The notes beneath the pieces are model-generated. The model was given only the letters and a program-made list of their open reading frames with translations. It was not told where the DNA came from and made no database searches. From positions 856,587 to 920,586 of the forward strand of contig NZ_CP150484.1 of assembly GCF_037997115.1 (NCBI RefSeq): a DNA stretch of 64,000 nt, in the 5' to 3' direction. Shown here piece after piece: positions 62,638 to 64,000 of the stretch (the stretch's first letter is position 1; each line of letters opens with the position of its first letter). The translations under genes were made by a program, and so were the position numbers. This stretch comes from Amycolatopsis coloradensis. GTDB taxonomy: Bacteria > Actinomycetota > Actinomycetes > Mycobacteriales > Pseudonocardiaceae.

Positions 62638-63591
62638 ATGCCGAAAACCTCCGCGCGCCTGCTCTCGATGCTGTCGTTGCTGCAGGCCCGCCGTGACTGG
62701 CCGGGAGCGCTACTGGCCGAGCGGCTGGACATCAGCCCGCGCACCGTACGGCGCGACGTCGACAGGTTGCGCGAACTCGGCTACCCCATCGCGACCATCA
62801 AAGGCCCCGACGGCGGGTACCGGCTCGACGCCGGGTCCGAACTGCCGCCGCTCCTGTTCGACGACGACCAGGCGGTCGCGCTGGCCGTCGCGCTCCAGAT
62901 CGCCACCACCAGCGGCGCGGGGATCGAGGAAGCGGCGATGCGGGCACTGAACACCGTCCGGCAGGTGATGCCCTCCCGGCTGCGGCGCCGGATCGACACC
63001 CTGCGGGTCACGGCCGTCGAATCGCCCGCGAGCCGGTCGGGCCCCCGCGTCGACGGCGACGTCCTGCTCGCGCTCGGCGCGGCCGTGCACGCCCGCGAGG
63101 TCCTGCGGTTCGACTACGCGGACGCGCCGCGCCGGGCGGAACCGCATCACCTCGTCACCTGGCATGGCCGCTGGTATCTCGTCGCGTGGGATCTGGATCG
63201 CGCGGACTGGCGCACCTTCCGGGCCGACCGGATCTCCCCGCGCACCCCGACCGGTCCGCGGTTCACACCACGTGAACTCCCGGCCCCCAATGTCGCCACC
63301 TTCGTCGCGAGCCGCTTCCGTGGTGCGTCCGAGTCCGGCGAGTGGCCGTGCCGCGGCGAAGTCGTCCTCGACCTTCCCGCGGCCACCGTGTCCCACTACG
63401 TCCGCGACGGTGTCGTCGAAGAACTCGGGCCGGATCGGTGCCGTCTGCTGCTGGGGTCGTGGTCGTGGGCCGGGCTCGCGGCGAGTATCGGCCGCTTCGA
63501 CGCCGACATCGAGGTCGTCGGGCCTCCCGAACTCCAGGACGCCTTCGCCGTTCTGGCCCGCCGCTACGCGAAGGCGGCCCGGATCGGCTGA
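62638..63591 (+). CDS. HTH-WYL transcriptional regulator (YafY type)
   Basis: This 317-residue regulator has an N-terminal DeoR-like winged helix (PGALLAERLDISPRTVRRDVDRLRELGY) and a WYL domain with HHLVTWHGRWYLVAWDLDRADWRTFRADRI (about residues 180-205, containing the WYL core), followed by a WCX extension. WYL regulators respond to nucleic-acid or DNA-stress ligands in several systems, but many control small detoxification genes. It is divergent from the DinB gene. Confidence 0.85.
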   Translation: MPKTSARLLSMLSLLQARRDWPGALLAERLDISPRTVRRDVDRLRELGYPIATIKGPDGGYRLDAGSELPPLLFDDDQAVALAVALQIATTSGAGIEEAAMRALNTVRQVMPSRLRRRIDTLRVTAVESPASRSGPRVDGDVLLALGAAVHAREVLRFDYADAPRRAEPHHLVTWHGRWYLVAWDLDRADWRTFRADRISPRTPTGPRFTPRELPAPNVATFVASRFRGASESGEWPCRGEVVLDLPAATVSHYVRDGVVEELGPDRCRLLLGSWSWAGLAASIGRFDADIEVVGPPELQDAFAVLARRYAKAARIG

Positions 63592-63726
63592 ACACGGATA
63601 CGACGCCGGGAACCGCCCAGGTCCGGGGACGATGCCCGACGTCGTCGACCGCCCGGGGTCCGGAGGCGGTGCCCTCCGGTACCGGGAGACCGCCCGGGAT
63701 CCCGGTTACCGAAGCTTCGATGCTCC

Positions 63727-64000
63727 TCACGCCTTGTGGTGCACCTCCTGGAGGCCGTACACCGGTGTCGGGATGCCCTCGTAACGCGCTTTCAGTTGCA
63801 GCGCGAGGTAAAGCGAGTAATGGCGCGACTGGTGCAGATTCCCGCCGTGGAACCACAGGCCTTCCTTCCGCGTGGGCTTCCACATGTTGCGCTGTTCCCC
63901 CTCCCACGGCCCGGGGTCCTTCGTGGTCCCGGAGCCCAGGCCCCAGCACTTGCCGACGAGGTCCGCGGTCTCCTGCCCGACGAGGTCGGCGACCCAGCCG
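63727..64000 (-). CDS. Flavin-containing monooxygenase, 3' end only
   Basis: The gene enters from the right edge of the window, so only the last 91 codons are present and no start is visible. The frame reads WVADLVGQETADLVGKCWG and later GLWFHGGNLHQSRHYSLYL, then LQLKARYEGIPTPVYGLQ and a stop at 63727. This C-terminus is typical of FAD/NADPH-dependent monooxygenases of the Baeyer-Villiger type (cytosolic ketone or hydrocarbon oxidation). Substrate cannot be inferred from the tail. Confidence 0.75.
   Translation of the reverse strand, partial: GWVADLVGQETADLVGKCWGLGSGTTKDPGPWEGEQRNMWKPTRKEGLWFHGGNLHQSRHYSLYLALQLKARYEGIPTPVYGLQEVHHKA

Overview
The window is high-GC actinomycete DNA. Its gene content (mce/yrbE operon, PucR-type regulators, glpFKD with an IclR-type regulator, an RsrR-type Rrf2 regulator, Tat and lipoprotein signals, many GTG starts, ATGA/GTGA overlaps, many likely leaderless starts) fits Pseudonocardiaceae, most likely Amycolatopsis. 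That genus call is inference. Bases 1-15 equal the 3' end of an Illumina Read 2 adapter, so the window starts at a contig end carrying leftover adapter. No tRNA, rRNA, transposase, integrase or CRISPR array was seen.

Layout. 91-8664: a secreted lipase, a GtrA-like membrane protein, and four paralogous PucR-type regulators around an alpha/beta hydrolase. 8665-9039: three long hairpin repeats. 9040-18925 (minus strand): a complete mce operon, made of a secreted protein of unknown family, yrbEA, yrbEB, mceA to mceF and two Mce-associated proteins, nearly all translationally coupled. 19163-35695: a biosynthetic gene cluster resembling PUFA synthase or heterocyst-glycolipid systems. It has a DrrAB-like exporter, glycosyltransferase, alpha/beta hydrolase, free ACP, a KS-AT-DH synthase with a PPTase-like tail, and an NPD-KS-AT-ACP-KR synthase. 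Divergent from these are an SDR and an aldo/keto reductase homologue that has lost its catalytic tetrad. The likely product is an exported glycosylated reduced polyketide or fatty acyl lipid.

35893-47041: a TetR gene that appears to start with CTG and is coupled to a 5'-truncated MFS gene, a GH3 beta-glucosidase, two NmrA-like oxidoreductases, an RsrR regulator with all cluster ligands in place, and glpD-glpK-glpF. 47193-50355: a GylR-like regulator, a second glycerol kinase fused to a hemerythrin-like domain, and a small ACT-like protein preceded by a leader peptide and hairpin. 50588-64000: a purple-acid-phosphatase-like enzyme behind a palindromic operator, a serine hydrolase, a MerR regulator, an acid phosphatase, a propeller protein, an isochorismatase, a VanZ-like protein, a DavB/DavA-like monooxygenase/amidase pair, an acyltransferase-SGNH protein, a DinB/WYL divergent pair and the 3' end of a flavin monooxygenase.

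Intergenic spaces hold several families of palindromic repeats. One has a 21-bp period and occurs at three loci (20966-21058, 35711-35842, 50382-50473). Many genes have a TANNNT box 6-7 nt before the start codon, consistent with leaderless transcripts.
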